64,000 nt of DNA. Source: Litoditis marina. Taxonomy: Eukaryota > Nematoda > Chromadorea > Rhabditida > Rhabditidae. Positions within the stretch are counted from its first letter, which is position 1; each line of letters opens with the position of its first letter. The notes beneath the pieces were generated by a model. It searched no databases and was not told where the DNA came from. It saw nothing but the letters and a program-made list of their open reading frames with translations. Of the stretch, positions 1-10,040 are shown one piece after another. The stretch lies in contig OZ038433.1 of assembly GCA_964036275.1 (NCBI GenBank), positions 49,623,605 through 49,687,604 on the forward strand, written 5' to 3'. A program made the translations under genes and the position numbers.

Positions 1-770
1 GTATTCCGAGATTCTGGAGGCCAGGGGACTTAATACTGGAAAATACAAAGTTGACGTCAAATATTTCTCCAAATGATGACAATAGTTGGCGAGTGGGTTA
101 TTAACGATGGAGCTCCATCGAAAGGTGTCGTATTCTGGAATTCTGAAAGCCAGATGACGTCATATTCAAAAGTTCAAAGTTGACGTCAAATATGTTCACA
201 AATGATAATAATAGTTGGCAAGTGGGGTATTAACGGTGGAACTGCATCTGAACATGACGTATTCTAGAATTCTGAAAGCCGGATGACGTCATTTTTGAAA
301 AGTGCAAAGTTGACGTCACATATATTTTCGAATAATGGTAATATCTTAGAAAGGGTCAATTAACGGTGAAAATCAATCTAAGAGTGACGTATTCTGGGAT
401 TCTGGAGACCAGATGACGTCATTTTTGAAAAGTGCAAAGTTGACGTCACATATATTTTTAAATGTGAAAATATCTCAAAAATGGTATATTAACGATGAAA
501 CTTCATCTAAATATGACATATTCTGGAATTCAGGAGGACAGATCTCAGATGACGTGAATTTTAAAAAAGAATTGACGTGAAATATGTTTTCGAATGCTGA
601 AAGTTTCTTAAAAATGGTCGATTTACGGTGAAACTTAATTCAAACATGATGTTTTCTCGGATTCTGAAGGGCAGATAAAGTAAGTTTTCAGAGCCGCAAT
701 GTTGACGTCATTTTTTTCGAATGGTGGTAATACTTGACAAGTGGTTCATTAAGAAAACAATTTTATCTGC
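1..770. repeat. 129-bp minisatellite, six diverged units
   Basis: Six head-to-tail units begin near 1, 130, 259, 389, 518 and 651, each about 129 bp. Each starts with a variant of GTATTCTGGAATTCTG and carries one or two TGACGTCA-type palindromes, then ATTAACGGTGAAAC-like sequence. Identity falls towards the right, the last unit being most degraded. The array probably continues left of the window. It contains no coding sequence. Confidence 0.9.
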
Positions 771-827
771 ACGGTACAGATAAAAACAGCTCTCTACATA
801 CCTACGGCATGTTTACAAAAAGAGAAA

Positions 828-1344
828 AATTCATGAAAAAGTGGGGGCCCAACGACTGTGAGATTTGTCTTCTTCTGTGCGCCCCTTAGACAGCTACACT
901 CAAATGAAGCAGCTACTGCTACAAAAACCGAAAAATACTCATGTATAACTGTTAATTACAAACATACAAAAGTCGTAAAATATCTTTTCAAACCTGTAAA
1001 CTAGAATCTACAAATCACAGCTGCGAACGAGAGAACAACTGTTGAATAACATAAAAAACGTTATAGCAGCTAGAATTGAAGTAATGACAAAAAATGCCAA
1101 CCATTGTGCACAAAACCAGGAACTCTATAATTGACTACGTTGAGTTAACATCTGTGATTTGTAGATTCTAGTTTACAGGTTTGAAAAGATATTTTACGAC
1201 TTTTGTATGTTTGTAATTAACAGTTATACATGAGTATTTTTCGGTTTTTGTAGCAGTAGCTGCTTCATTTGAGTGTAGCTGTCTAAGGGGCGCACAGAAG
1301 AAGACAAATCTCACAGTCGTTGGGCCCCCACTTTTTCATGAATT
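828..1344. repeat. Foldback element with 193-bp perfect inverted arms
   Basis: Bases 828-1020 are the exact reverse complement of 1152-1344 as far as I can read, with a 131-bp unique spacer. The arms start with AATTCATGAAAAAGTGGG and include GGGGCCCAACGACTG. I see no clear target-site duplication outside the arms. A transcript across it would form a 193-bp perfect hairpin. It has no coding content and no similarity to the other foldbacks in the window. Confidence 0.93.
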
Positions 1345-2574
1345 ACTCAATACATGTGAAACAAAATCAATTAATAGTGCAGTGTGTATCCTATGTTTTT
1401 TTTTTCAAACTTCATGGCTAAATGTAGTAGTTTTCTGTCCTGGGCGTGTGATTCAAACGTACATGGTACAGAGCGAAGCTCGACAGAGGAACTTTTTTTT
1501 AATACACTGATTTTCATGAATATTCTGTAGCGGGAAGTTGTATGAATAACGCTTGCCACGTATATACATTCTCTTCTTTCTGAACGTTTCTCGGATAATA
1601 TAAAGGTCATTTGTGAGTTCATAACTGTACCGGCATGTTTCGAAAGTCCGTTTCACTCTCAAGCCTTAGTTTTGTGCTGGCTGAAACAAGTGGTAAGGCT
1701 AATATAAATGTTTCACTCTTATGTTATCCCCAACTTTCTATTGAAGCTACGTTGAAGGCGTCAACTGTAAGGTATACTTTAGGCAATCACACAGTCACGT
1801 GAAAAATGTTAAACACAGCATAACTCAGAAACGTGCAATGACAAAGTGCACGATACCTCATTAGAATTTACTTCTAGTAAAGGAAGATGAGACCTGTTCA
1901 AAAAAATTACGACTCTGGTCTCGTTTTTTTCGTGAAAACGTCCCAAGTAGTTCGTGAAAACAAAGTCTGGTAACGTGTTAACGAAAACACGTGAATTGCG
2001 CGTGAAGCAGTCCTCCGACCATTTCATATTTACTAACTCTCTCAGAGCGTTCGGTCGCTCTAATTCTATGCTATCTCTACACGAATACATTGAATACATT
2101 CGTGAGTTTTTGGTCGGAACTCTAATTTTCATCAATCAATATCAATCAATAAGCACAATCATTCACGATTTCAAAATAAATTCAAGTACTTATTGAGTTT
2201 CATTGTTATTTTTGTGACGAATACTCTTTTTTTCGCTATTTAAATCATCGCAAATAGAACAGTTAATCAGTATACATAGAAAATGGAGAACTAAGTAACT
2301 TCTTGATCGCCAACAAGTGACGCACAATTTACGACTTCTGCAGCTGGGTCAATGGCAGTTCTAACCACAGCTGAATGTTGCGCGAACTATACATGAGTGG
2401 CTCAACACCGCGATGCATTGGTTTGGTGTTGTTTAATAACATAATGGTTTGGTGTTCTATGAGTGTCCACTTAAAAAGTGTCGAAACACATGAGAGCTTC
2501 TACGATATGAAAAAACACATTTCAGATTTACTGTCATCTCTCTTCGTTATACCAGCAGCATTAATTTACTCCAG
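1345..2574. other. Intergenic, one MITE copy
   Basis: AT-rich sequence between the palindrome and the first gene. Apart from one member of the CACGTGA MITE family at about 1772-1882, I see no splice-flanked coding segment and no RNA gene. The open frames present are short and have no nematode splice context. Confidence 0.6.
1772..1882. repeat. MITE, CACGTGA/TACTAGAA family, copy 1
   Basis: The element runs from GTATACTTT... through AGTCACGTGAAAAATG and AAACGTGCAATGACAAAGTG to TTTACTTCTAGTA. Both ends carry versions of the same terminal inverted repeat, TATACTAGAAGTAAATTG...AGTCACGTGA. Related copies lie near 3.8, 8.3, 8.9 and 59.5 kb. Confidence 0.75.
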
Positions 2575-2614
2575 CTCAGTGTTGTGTTCATCGAACAAAT
2601 TGGCCCATTCTGAT
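2575..2614 (+). promoter_or_regulatory. Putative trans-splice acceptor and 5' UTR of the small gene
   Basis: TTTACTCCAG ends at 2574 and the first ATG downstream is at 2615, leaving a 40-base leader without another ATG. This fits a nematode spliced-leader acceptor, but the site is not the strongest TTTTCAG form. It could instead be an ordinary acceptor with an upstream exon I did not find, because the reading frame stays open across it. Confidence 0.4.
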
Positions 2615-3013
2615 ATGTCGCACTTCGAGCGGCGACAGGTAAATTATGTTGGACAATTTTCGATTTTCTCTTTTTTTTGCAAAACTACATATTGCTGTAG
2701 AAAAAGATAACAAATTTCAGAGTGAATGCCACAATCAAATAGCTGGATATTTACTTTTTGTGTATTTGAGATGTTTATCGTCATACAGCTACAATTGTTC
2801 ATGTTGTGGCGATTGCACAGTTCTTTGAGGTTTACTAGAGTTTGACAATTTCAATAAAACGCCTTTTTGTTATGTTTCATATTTTTATTTGTAGAAACTG
2901 AATTTTTCTTTCAGGCTTTGAAAACGCGTCAACGAGACGCCGCGTTGTCCGGTAGAGAAGTGAACAGTGTGATCGAAGACGTACCTCCTCCCACTGGAAC
3001 ACCTTGTATGAGG

Positions 3014-3083
<70 letters not shown>

Positions 3084-3102
3084 CGAGAGAGAGAGAGAGA
3101 GC

Positions 3103-3139
<37 letters not shown>

Positions 3140-5532
3140 GGGAATGAGTGCGGAAGGATAAGCGGAGGACCTGCTCATTGGCCAAGTAAACTATATGCAA
3201 AAATTATTTGATTTTTCGTAAATAGGTACTAGACTCGTAGAACTTTGCGCGACCCATGAGTGCAAAAAGCTTCACGCGGTACTCGAGAGCTAGAATTTTC
3301 CTTTTAAATATATCCCCTCCATCAATTTAAAGAAGGACGATTATGTGGACCGATCACAACGCTTCAGTCCTTTAAACTGCAATACATTTTTCAATTGCAG
3401 CTTAATGGACCGTCCACACGGGATCGGTCCACACAATCGTCCTTCTTTAAGTTGTTCGTTGAAAAGCATTGCTTAGCTGATTACTACGACAGTTTTTGGC
3501 TGAAACACCCCAAGGTTGATTTTTGAAAATTATTGTGCGTGGAATATATAAATCGAATGTGATAAACATTCTATCTTTGTTTACGCCGGCGTATTGACAA
3601 CATTTCTTCCGATGAGTACATTACTACCCACTCATACATGAGATATTTGACAGTTGGGTGAAACATTACGGCGCAGTGAACTAATGACCATGCAACACTG
3701 TCTCAGTGAAACATAGACCAAGTTGCCTAGTTTGGGTGAAATCGGAAAGAGCCGATTCAGCAAGAGACTTCTTTGCGAATTCCCCGCCCACTCGAGAAAG
3801 GATTACGGTAGCTAAAGAGCATTTTCGCCCTTTATACTAGAAGTCAAATTGATAGTCACGTAAAAGTAGCATTATAATGGGGCATCGGGCACTTTGTTGT
3901 TGCACGTTTCTGAGTTTTTCTGTGTTTAACATGTTTCACGTGACTGTCTGATTGACTAACAGTCGTTCGACGTGTAGTTTGTTGTTTCAGTTACAGATTC
4001 AGTTGCGTGAGAATGATGCCTTCGATGCCACGTGGAAATCCGGCGCGGCTGAACTCACAGGAGATCTACAACAGGTTACAGGCGGACATTCACACGGACA
4101 AGACGCAGAGCGGTACGTCCATCGGGTATTCGTTCCCTCTTTCTCTCTTTCTCTCTCTCTTTCACACTCACTCTCTGTATATCTATCTTTTTCTCTTTTC
4201 CTCTCTCTGTGTCTCTATACTTTCTCTTTTCTCTCCCAATCTCTCTCACTCTCTTGCTCTGTTTTCTTTCTCTCTATATCTCTCTTTCTGTGTCTCTCTC
4301 ATATGTTTATCTCTCTTCTCTTTCATTTCTCGCTCTTTGAGTTTCTCTTCACCATTCACTTTCCATATCTCTCTCTTTCTCGCTTCAACCTTTCTCATTC
4401 CGTCTTTCTCTCTATTTCGTTTTGTCTCTCTCTATCTCTCTCCATGTCTATGTCTCTCTCAACTGTCTATCTCTTCTCTTTTTTTTCTTTCTCTCCGTGT
4501 TTCTCTTTGTTACCATTCACTCTCTGTACATCTCACTATTTCTCGCTCTCAATCTCTCTCACTCTCAAATCAAATATTTATTACACAGTGTGTAATAACG
4601 GAACGAAAGTTTGAAACGCGAAAGGTTGCCAAAAAAGAGAATGGTGAAAAGAACATAGGTGAAAAAAGATGTAATAATATTGTATACATTCTATACTAAA
4701 GCGACTATTCTGACAAATGCTCTGACTTAACTACCGTATCAATACCACAACCGCTGGGCTGTATTTCGAGACAGCATATATTTGTTGATTAAAAAAGGGA
4801 TGTCTTCACTGGGAATGATTGAAATAACGGGAAAATGTACTATTACCCCCCACCTAATTGAAATCCTAGAAAAAATCGCGCGAAGGTGGGGGGTAATTGG
4901 TAAATGAGTGGGGGGACATTGTACATCTTCGACAATGAACAATCACCACCCACAATTCCAAATGGGGGTGATAGTACATACCCGGAACTGATGAACAATC
5001 ACCCCCCACTCAACCCAAGCCTGCAGTAAATAAGCATGTTGTATAATCGCCCCCCAAAGGTGGGGGGCGATTGTAGTACGGGCCCTTTTCAACCCATTTC
5101 GACCAGGGTGGGGGGCAAATGTAAACTACTCCCGAAATAACACTACCTTCCCCTAACTTTCTTAGTACTGATATATGTTTGTAGTTACTACCACCGCCTA
5201 AGTTTCTCATAGTTGACAGATATTTGTAGTTACTACCACCACCTAAGTTTCTCAGAGTTGATATATGTTTGTAGTTACTACCACCACCTAAGTTTCTCAG
5301 AGTTGATATATATTTGTAGTTACTACCACCACCTAGGTTTCTCAGAGTTGATATATATTTGTAGTTACTACCACCACCTAAGTTTCTCAGAGTTGATATA
5401 TATTTATAGTTTCTACCTCCACCTAAGTTTATCTCTCTCTTTCTCTCTATCTCTTACGTTCTCTCTTTCTCATTCACTCTCTTTTTTTTTCTTCTCTTTT
5501 TTTCTCTCTCTCTTTCTCGGTGTCTCTATATC

Positions 5533-5603
<71 letters not shown>

Positions 5604-6627
5604 AATCTCCCTCTTCTCTCTCCTCTTCTTATTTTTATCCATCTCTCCGTTACATCCGTCCCCAAAACACATTTGATGGTACTGTTACTGTAAATCTTTG
5701 ACTTTGAATACTACATTTTTGGAAAGCTCCTATAATGAGCGTATTGTGGTCGGCATGTTCTTATAATTTAATTATTAACTGAAACATCTGACCGCGGCAG
5801 TTGACAGCATCTTCCATTCCTATCATACTGATCAATAAACACGTTTTCTGCGCATCATATATCTACAGTTCCTTCCAATCTCTCTCTCTCCTTCTCTATC
5901 TCTTTTCTCTTTCTCTTCCACGCCACCTACTTTCCTATTTTTTACATCGTCTCCATCTGTTTACATCCCTCTTCCGAACTACTTCATAGTATTGTGGACT
6001 TCTATCTTACAAGACTACATTTTCCAAAGTTATACTTCAAGAAAGGAAAAAAGGTATAGTGCGTGAAAAGTATTGCACAGATCAGCCGCTATAACTTTTA
6101 AAAAATAACATCATGGAAAAGCTTCAGTGGTCAACGTCTTCAATTGTTATTTTCGTCGTTCTCCGATCCACGTACTGAGTGCACTGCATATTCTAATGAT
6201 TTAATTGCTGGGTGAAACATCCGACCACCTCAGTTGGCAGCCATTTTCCTTCCTTTCCTACTGAGCCAGGTTTCCTCCCATTTTTTTCTTATTATCTGGC
6301 ACGAGGTATGCTTGAGATTCAAACTCCCCTCGGCGAATCTCTATTTTATCGTAGATGAAGCTGAATTCAATGACACCGTTCAAAAGTTCCAATATGGGCA
6401 CGGTTTAACATGTTCAATTGATAACTTCTACGTTTGGCTGGCATGTATTACTCATCCAATGATTGGTATGGTTAAATGGTTACGTGAAACATCTGAGTGT
6501 GGTACTAGTTGGCAGTATTTTCATTCAAAATCACACTGTGTGTCTTTTGCGTCTTCTGCACATGGCTGATCTACACTCTCCCTACTCCATCTATATCTTT
6601 CCCACACAATCTCTCTTATCTCTTCTA

Positions 6628-6723
<96 letters not shown>

Positions 6724-7161
6724 CTTTTCCTCCTTAACTATCCTTTACTTTCACAATTACAACCTTTATTGATTTTTCTTTAAAAGGAAGTATTGATATA
6801 TTTCATTCCAGTGAGTGACCGAGAAATTCATGATGAGGAAGCAGTGGAGAAACACGGTTAGTTCACTCTTATATAGTAATCTCAGAAACATTTGCGCCAA
6901 TACTCTACAATTCACCTTCGACGTTCATTGTTCGTCCAAGCGTTTGTTTCTCGTCTGTGATACAATTTCACGAAGTTGGTCGCGAAGAACATCTAAACTA
7001 ACCAAATTGCGTCATTAAATTCAATGCTTTTACTTCCAATACAAAACTTCAATGTTATATTTCTCAGAAAAATAATGTTACATGTGAACACTTTCATTGA
7101 TATTCTTGTTGCAGACGACAGCGCCCACCCGGTGTCAGATGTGAATATCAGTGCGGAATGA
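2615..7161 (+). CDS. Unrecognised small protein, six exons, about 127 aa
   Basis: Model exons: 2615-2638, 2915-3012, 3991-4112, 6355-6402, 6812-6856, 7115-7161 (stop TGA). Phases agree at every junction (0, 2, 1, 1, 1) and acceptors are TTTCAG-like. The product begins MSHFERRQALKTRQ, has a proline-rich PPPTGTP stretch, then RLNSQEIYNRLQADIH, and ends in an acidic tail rich in D/E and H (SDREIHDEEAVEKH). There is no signal peptide or membrane segment. Exon 6355-6402 is the weakest: it has a GTTTAA donor, is 48 bp long and phase 1 at both ends, so it may be skipped. The third exon has three tandem in-frame acceptors (TTTCAG, TTACAG, ATTCAG), so its first residues are uncertain. Introns 2 and 3 hold long GA/CT and other repeats. 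I do not recognise the family. Confidence 0.6.
3015..3139. repeat. (GA)n microsatellite in intron 2 of the small gene
   Basis: Nearly pure GA dinucleotides with occasional GC or GG breaks, starting only a few bases after the splice donor GTATGAGAG at 3013. Open frames read through it (RERERE or SLSLSL) are artefacts. Confidence 0.95.
3327..3450. repeat. 124-bp MITE with TTAAAGAAGGACGATTATG ends, copy 1
   Basis: The ends TTAAAGAAGGACGATTATG and CATAATCGTCC-type CTTCTTTAA are inverted repeats of about 30 bp, with GGTCC inside. The centre is AACTGCAATACA. It starts and ends with TTAA, suggesting TTAA target choice as in piggyBac-like families. A second 124-bp copy is at 9541-9664 and a decayed one near 57.93-58.02 kb. 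Confidence 0.85.
3833..3962. repeat. MITE, CACGTGA/TACTAGAA family, copy 2
   Basis: Starts TATACTAGAAGTCAAATTG, contains TAGTCACGTAAAAG and, at the far end, TGTTTCACGTGACTG followed by GATTGACTAACAGT. It is the reverse orientation of the 1.8-kb copy and lies just upstream of the third exon of the small gene. Confidence 0.8.
4130..4580. repeat. Imperfect CT-rich tract
   Basis: About 450 bases of CTCTCTTT-type pyrimidine sequence broken by TATATC, TTGTC and similar. It lies in the intron after exon 3 of the small gene. Two overlapping open frames of over 200 codons are compositional artefacts of the repeat. Confidence 0.9.
4830..5130. repeat. CCCCCC/GGGGGG-rich dispersed element, copy 1
   Basis: About 300 bp studded with CCCCCCA and TGGGGGG runs that pair locally, for example ATCGCCCCCC...GGGGGGCGAT. 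It runs from GGGAAAATGTAC to GCAAATGTAAACTACTCCC. A second copy with the same order of segments is at about 28005-28356 in the zinc-finger gene. The G runs could form quadruplexes. No coding content. Confidence 0.85.
5166..5432. repeat. 45-bp tandem repeat, six units
   Basis: Units start at about 5166, 5211, 5256, 5301, 5346 and 5391 and read AGTTGATATATATTTGTAG followed by TTACTACCACCACCTAAG and TTTCTCAG. The 45-bp period is divisible by three, so an open frame with a 15-residue repeat results; I regard that as accidental. It grades into CT-rich sequence on the right. Confidence 0.93.
5433..5640. repeat. CT-rich microsatellite
   Basis: Mostly (CT)n with T-rich interruptions, continuing from the 45-bp array. 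Intronic or intergenic filler. Confidence 0.9.
6627..6721. repeat. (CT)n microsatellite
   Basis: Almost uninterrupted CT dinucleotides with one CC break, inside the intron between exons 4 and 5 of the small gene. Confidence 0.95.
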
Positions 7162-8344
7162 GTGTGTGATGAAAGATGATGAACTTTCTTTTTTGTTGTT
7201 TCTTTGTTGATGTAGAGGTACTTCATTCACCTCCGTCATTAAAGGGAGAATCCGATTTATAGCTTGGTATCCAACACAGAACAACTCTCGTAAGTCGCTA
7301 TACAAAGAATGTAATGAAGACAAATCGAACTACAAACACATCTTACCAAAACTATTTGTATAATTCAAGGGATTGAGCCAGTAATTGTTCACTAAACTAA
7401 ATCACACTTCTCAATCAAATAATTAAGCTGAGAAGGAAAAAAAGCCTGCTGAAAATATGATTATAGATATGGAATTAGGAGTTGAGATTAAGAAAAGTTA
7501 AGTAAAGTTGAAAAATAAGGAAAGTTAAGAAATATGAGAAAATGATGGATATAAAATGAATATGCTTCAAAACCGAATCAACGCTCATTCTTTATTTCAT
7601 CCTTAATATAAAACTTTATAACACAAATGATTAAGATGATCTTACTGTCTTCTTATAACCTGCCACTATCTATAGATTGCATGAAACCTCTGACCATAGT
7701 AGGTTATTTGTGCATTCTGGATTGTCGGTGGGATGTTGCAATTGCAACAGCGAAGAACGACATCTAAAAGCTGTTTGACTGGCATATTCGATAAAAACAA
7801 GTTTCTCCGTTTAGTTATGAGAGCAAAAAATATGTTTCCGTGCAACAGAAACAGTCGGTAGTTATAATTGAGCATTTTGCAGTTTCTTAGCGCTTCCAGT
7901 TTTCATAAACAACTGCTTCAACTCGGAATATATCTATATGTCATCTCATCTCACCCGAGACACCGAAACCAAATATTATCTGTAAAAGGGCTGTTGGGCC
8001 AATTTCTTTCCGAATTGACTCTTCCCGAACCAAATCGAAAGAATTGTTTGCAAACTAGTGGCTTCGGTGGGAAACCGAACCGCTTGCGTGCTCAAGACGA
8101 TGAAACGAACTAAATCCTAACAAACGTGCTCAGTCGACCAAAATTATCATTAATTACTAGAGTGTTTGGTTCCAACTTGTTGCGGTAGCGGTTAATAACC
8201 ACCTGCTTCGTGAAGAAGCGGTTCGATTTTGGTTCGGAAAGAGTCGGTTCGGGCAGAAATTTGTCGGCTGTTCGTGGTACTCTTTCTCAGTGGTTACTGG
8301 GATTGAACACATTGGCTGGGTCCTGTTTGATCGTGAACACCTCA

Positions 8345-8467
8345 TAATAAAACTAAATTGAATAGTCCCGTGAAGCCTAATGAGGAATATCGCGCTTTAT
8401 CATTACGATCTGAATTATGATGTGTTTAACATGTTTCGCGTGACTATGCCATTGATTAATAGTATAT
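8345..8467. repeat. MITE, CACGTGA/TACTAGAA family, copy 3 (decayed)
   Basis: AACTAAATTGAATAGTCCCG at the left and TGTTTCGCGTGACTATG...GATTAATAGTATA at the right match the family ends with substitutions in the CACGTGA core. Confidence 0.65.
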
Positions 8468-8910
8468 ATGATGATGCTCGTTTATGTGTGAATAATTCAT
8501 CGTTTAGAACTTTTACACATATTGTCTGGCAAAAGAAGTACTTCTTGATTTAAATAGCATGTAGCTGCATATTCAAGCTCCAAATTCTACAAAATGCAGC
8601 GTAGATTGAGCTAAATATAATACCCATGTTGCGATAGTAGGAGAGTTCAGTGTTCAACATTTTCAATTTTTAGTCTCTACTTTTGGGTGGCACGTACTGT
8701 CATAAGTGCATACTATCTTGCTTTATTGGATGAGTGAAACATCCGCCTGCAGTAGTAGTCATACTGCGTTTTCTACTAATAAATGCGCAAATCAACAGCG
8801 AATCCTACATATACACTTATCTAATATTTCTGTTATCTCTTTAGTAAATTGTTGGTGAATTGTGGTTGGCACGATAATCACTCTTCTGCTAGAAGTGGTA
8901 GGATCACGCC

Positions 8911-9036
8911 TAGTATACTGTCAGTCAACTGCATAGTCGTTAAACACAGCAGAACCCAGAAACGTGCAATGACAAAGTCAAGATTCCTCATTAGAATGCT
9001 AACTTTACGTGACTTATTCAATGTATTTCTAGTATA
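8911..9036. repeat. MITE, CACGTGA/TACTAGAA family, copy 4
   Basis: Starts TAGTATACTGTCAGTCAACTG and ends TATTTCTAGTATAAC, with AAACGTGCAATGACAAAG inside. Same orientation as the 1.8-kb copy. Confidence 0.75.
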
Positions 9037-9540
9037 ACAGATTTCTCTAGGTTGTCCCACGGATCAACAAAATCCCCTCAAGATGTTGTTTGGGTTCAAC
9101 CAAGCATACATTGTGTTCAGCCATTCATACTTTAACCTTCATTTCACACAAAATATGAAAAAACTGCCCCGATCCCATGATCACACGATCTATAGGTTGT
9201 GTGAAACATCTGACCGACGTAGTTGCAGCCTACGAATTCCACGTTGTCCGTCGAGAGGAGAGTTTCTTCTGAACACAACAGAAACCTATATCTTGTTTTC
9301 ACCTATACTAACTGAACGTAAGGTGGAAAAAGATCAAAGAGTTTATTTAAAACGTAAATATATGTGTGTGCGACCGTCTGTATTTCACTATTCGATTTTA
9401 TTCTATTGAACGACCCAAATTATTTTTCAACTCAACTCGATTTACTGGAGAGCTGTGGAGAGAGAACATTCATTGAATACGTGGCGTCTGGTGTTAGTTA
9501 TGAGACTGAAGGAAGTTCCGTTGTTTAACCTACATTTTAT

Positions 9541-9664
9541 TTAAAGAAGGACGATTATGTGGACCGATCCCGTTACATCGGTCCTTTAAACTGCAATTGA
9601 AAAATATATTGCGGTTTAAAGGACTGAAGCGTTGCGATTGGACCACATAATCGTCCTTCTTTAA
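9541..9664. repeat. 124-bp TTAA MITE, copy 2
   Basis: Same length and ends as the 3327-3450 copy; the interior AACTGCAATTGAAAAATA segment is inverted relative to that copy. Begins and ends with TTAA. Confidence 0.88.
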
Positions 9665-10030
9665 TCTAAGATCCGATCAATTTTAAGAGAAAAGGAGAAA
9701 ATCGGACCTGACCTAGGTTAATCAATGAAAAGTTTTCTGCGCTTGAAATCACATGTATTCTACAATAATGAGGTAATTATTTTGCTTTATTTTTTTATTT
9801 TGCCAGTATACTATAAGTAGGTGTGTTTTATTCGAACGCTCAGCGGTACAATACAAAGCCGGTGTATTTTGTTTACGCATTGAGCGTAATTGTGCGCTGT
9901 CGTTTGTTTAATTCCGAGTTTTTAAAAACAATAAAGCCGTTCTTTTTTAGGTATTTATTTATTTATTTAATAATGTTTTCAATTTATTGTTCGTATTCCA
10001 ATCACAGTTCACACATCAGTCTCATCGTGC

Positions 10031-10040
10031 ACTTTTCAGA
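10031..10040 (+). promoter_or_regulatory. Putative spliced-leader acceptor of the NOP2 gene
   Basis: ACTTTTCAG ends at 10039 and the ATG follows after one base. No in-frame upstream exon is apparent. A consensus acceptor this close to a start codon is the hallmark of nematode trans-splicing. Confidence 0.75.

Larger units (their letters stand above)
7162..10038. other. Intergenic region with MITE copies
   Basis: Between the stop of the small gene and the NOP2 gene. It contains two CACGTGA MITE copies (8345-8467, 8911-9036), one TTAA MITE (9541-9664), several GTGAAACATCTGACC-type repeats (near 7680, 8732 and 9200), and a pair of CCGAACC-rich segments in inverse orientation at 7990-8100 and 8160-8260. 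I found no splice-flanked coding segment. Confidence 0.6.

Noticed and set aside
3952..4699. Two 220-230-codon open frames
   Set aside because: Most of each frame is CT-repeat giving Ser/Leu/Phe runs; only the first about 40 codons belong to a real exon, in one frame.
5166..5432. CRISPR-like array
   Set aside because: The 45-bp units are contiguous and lack variable spacers, and the genome is eukaryotic.
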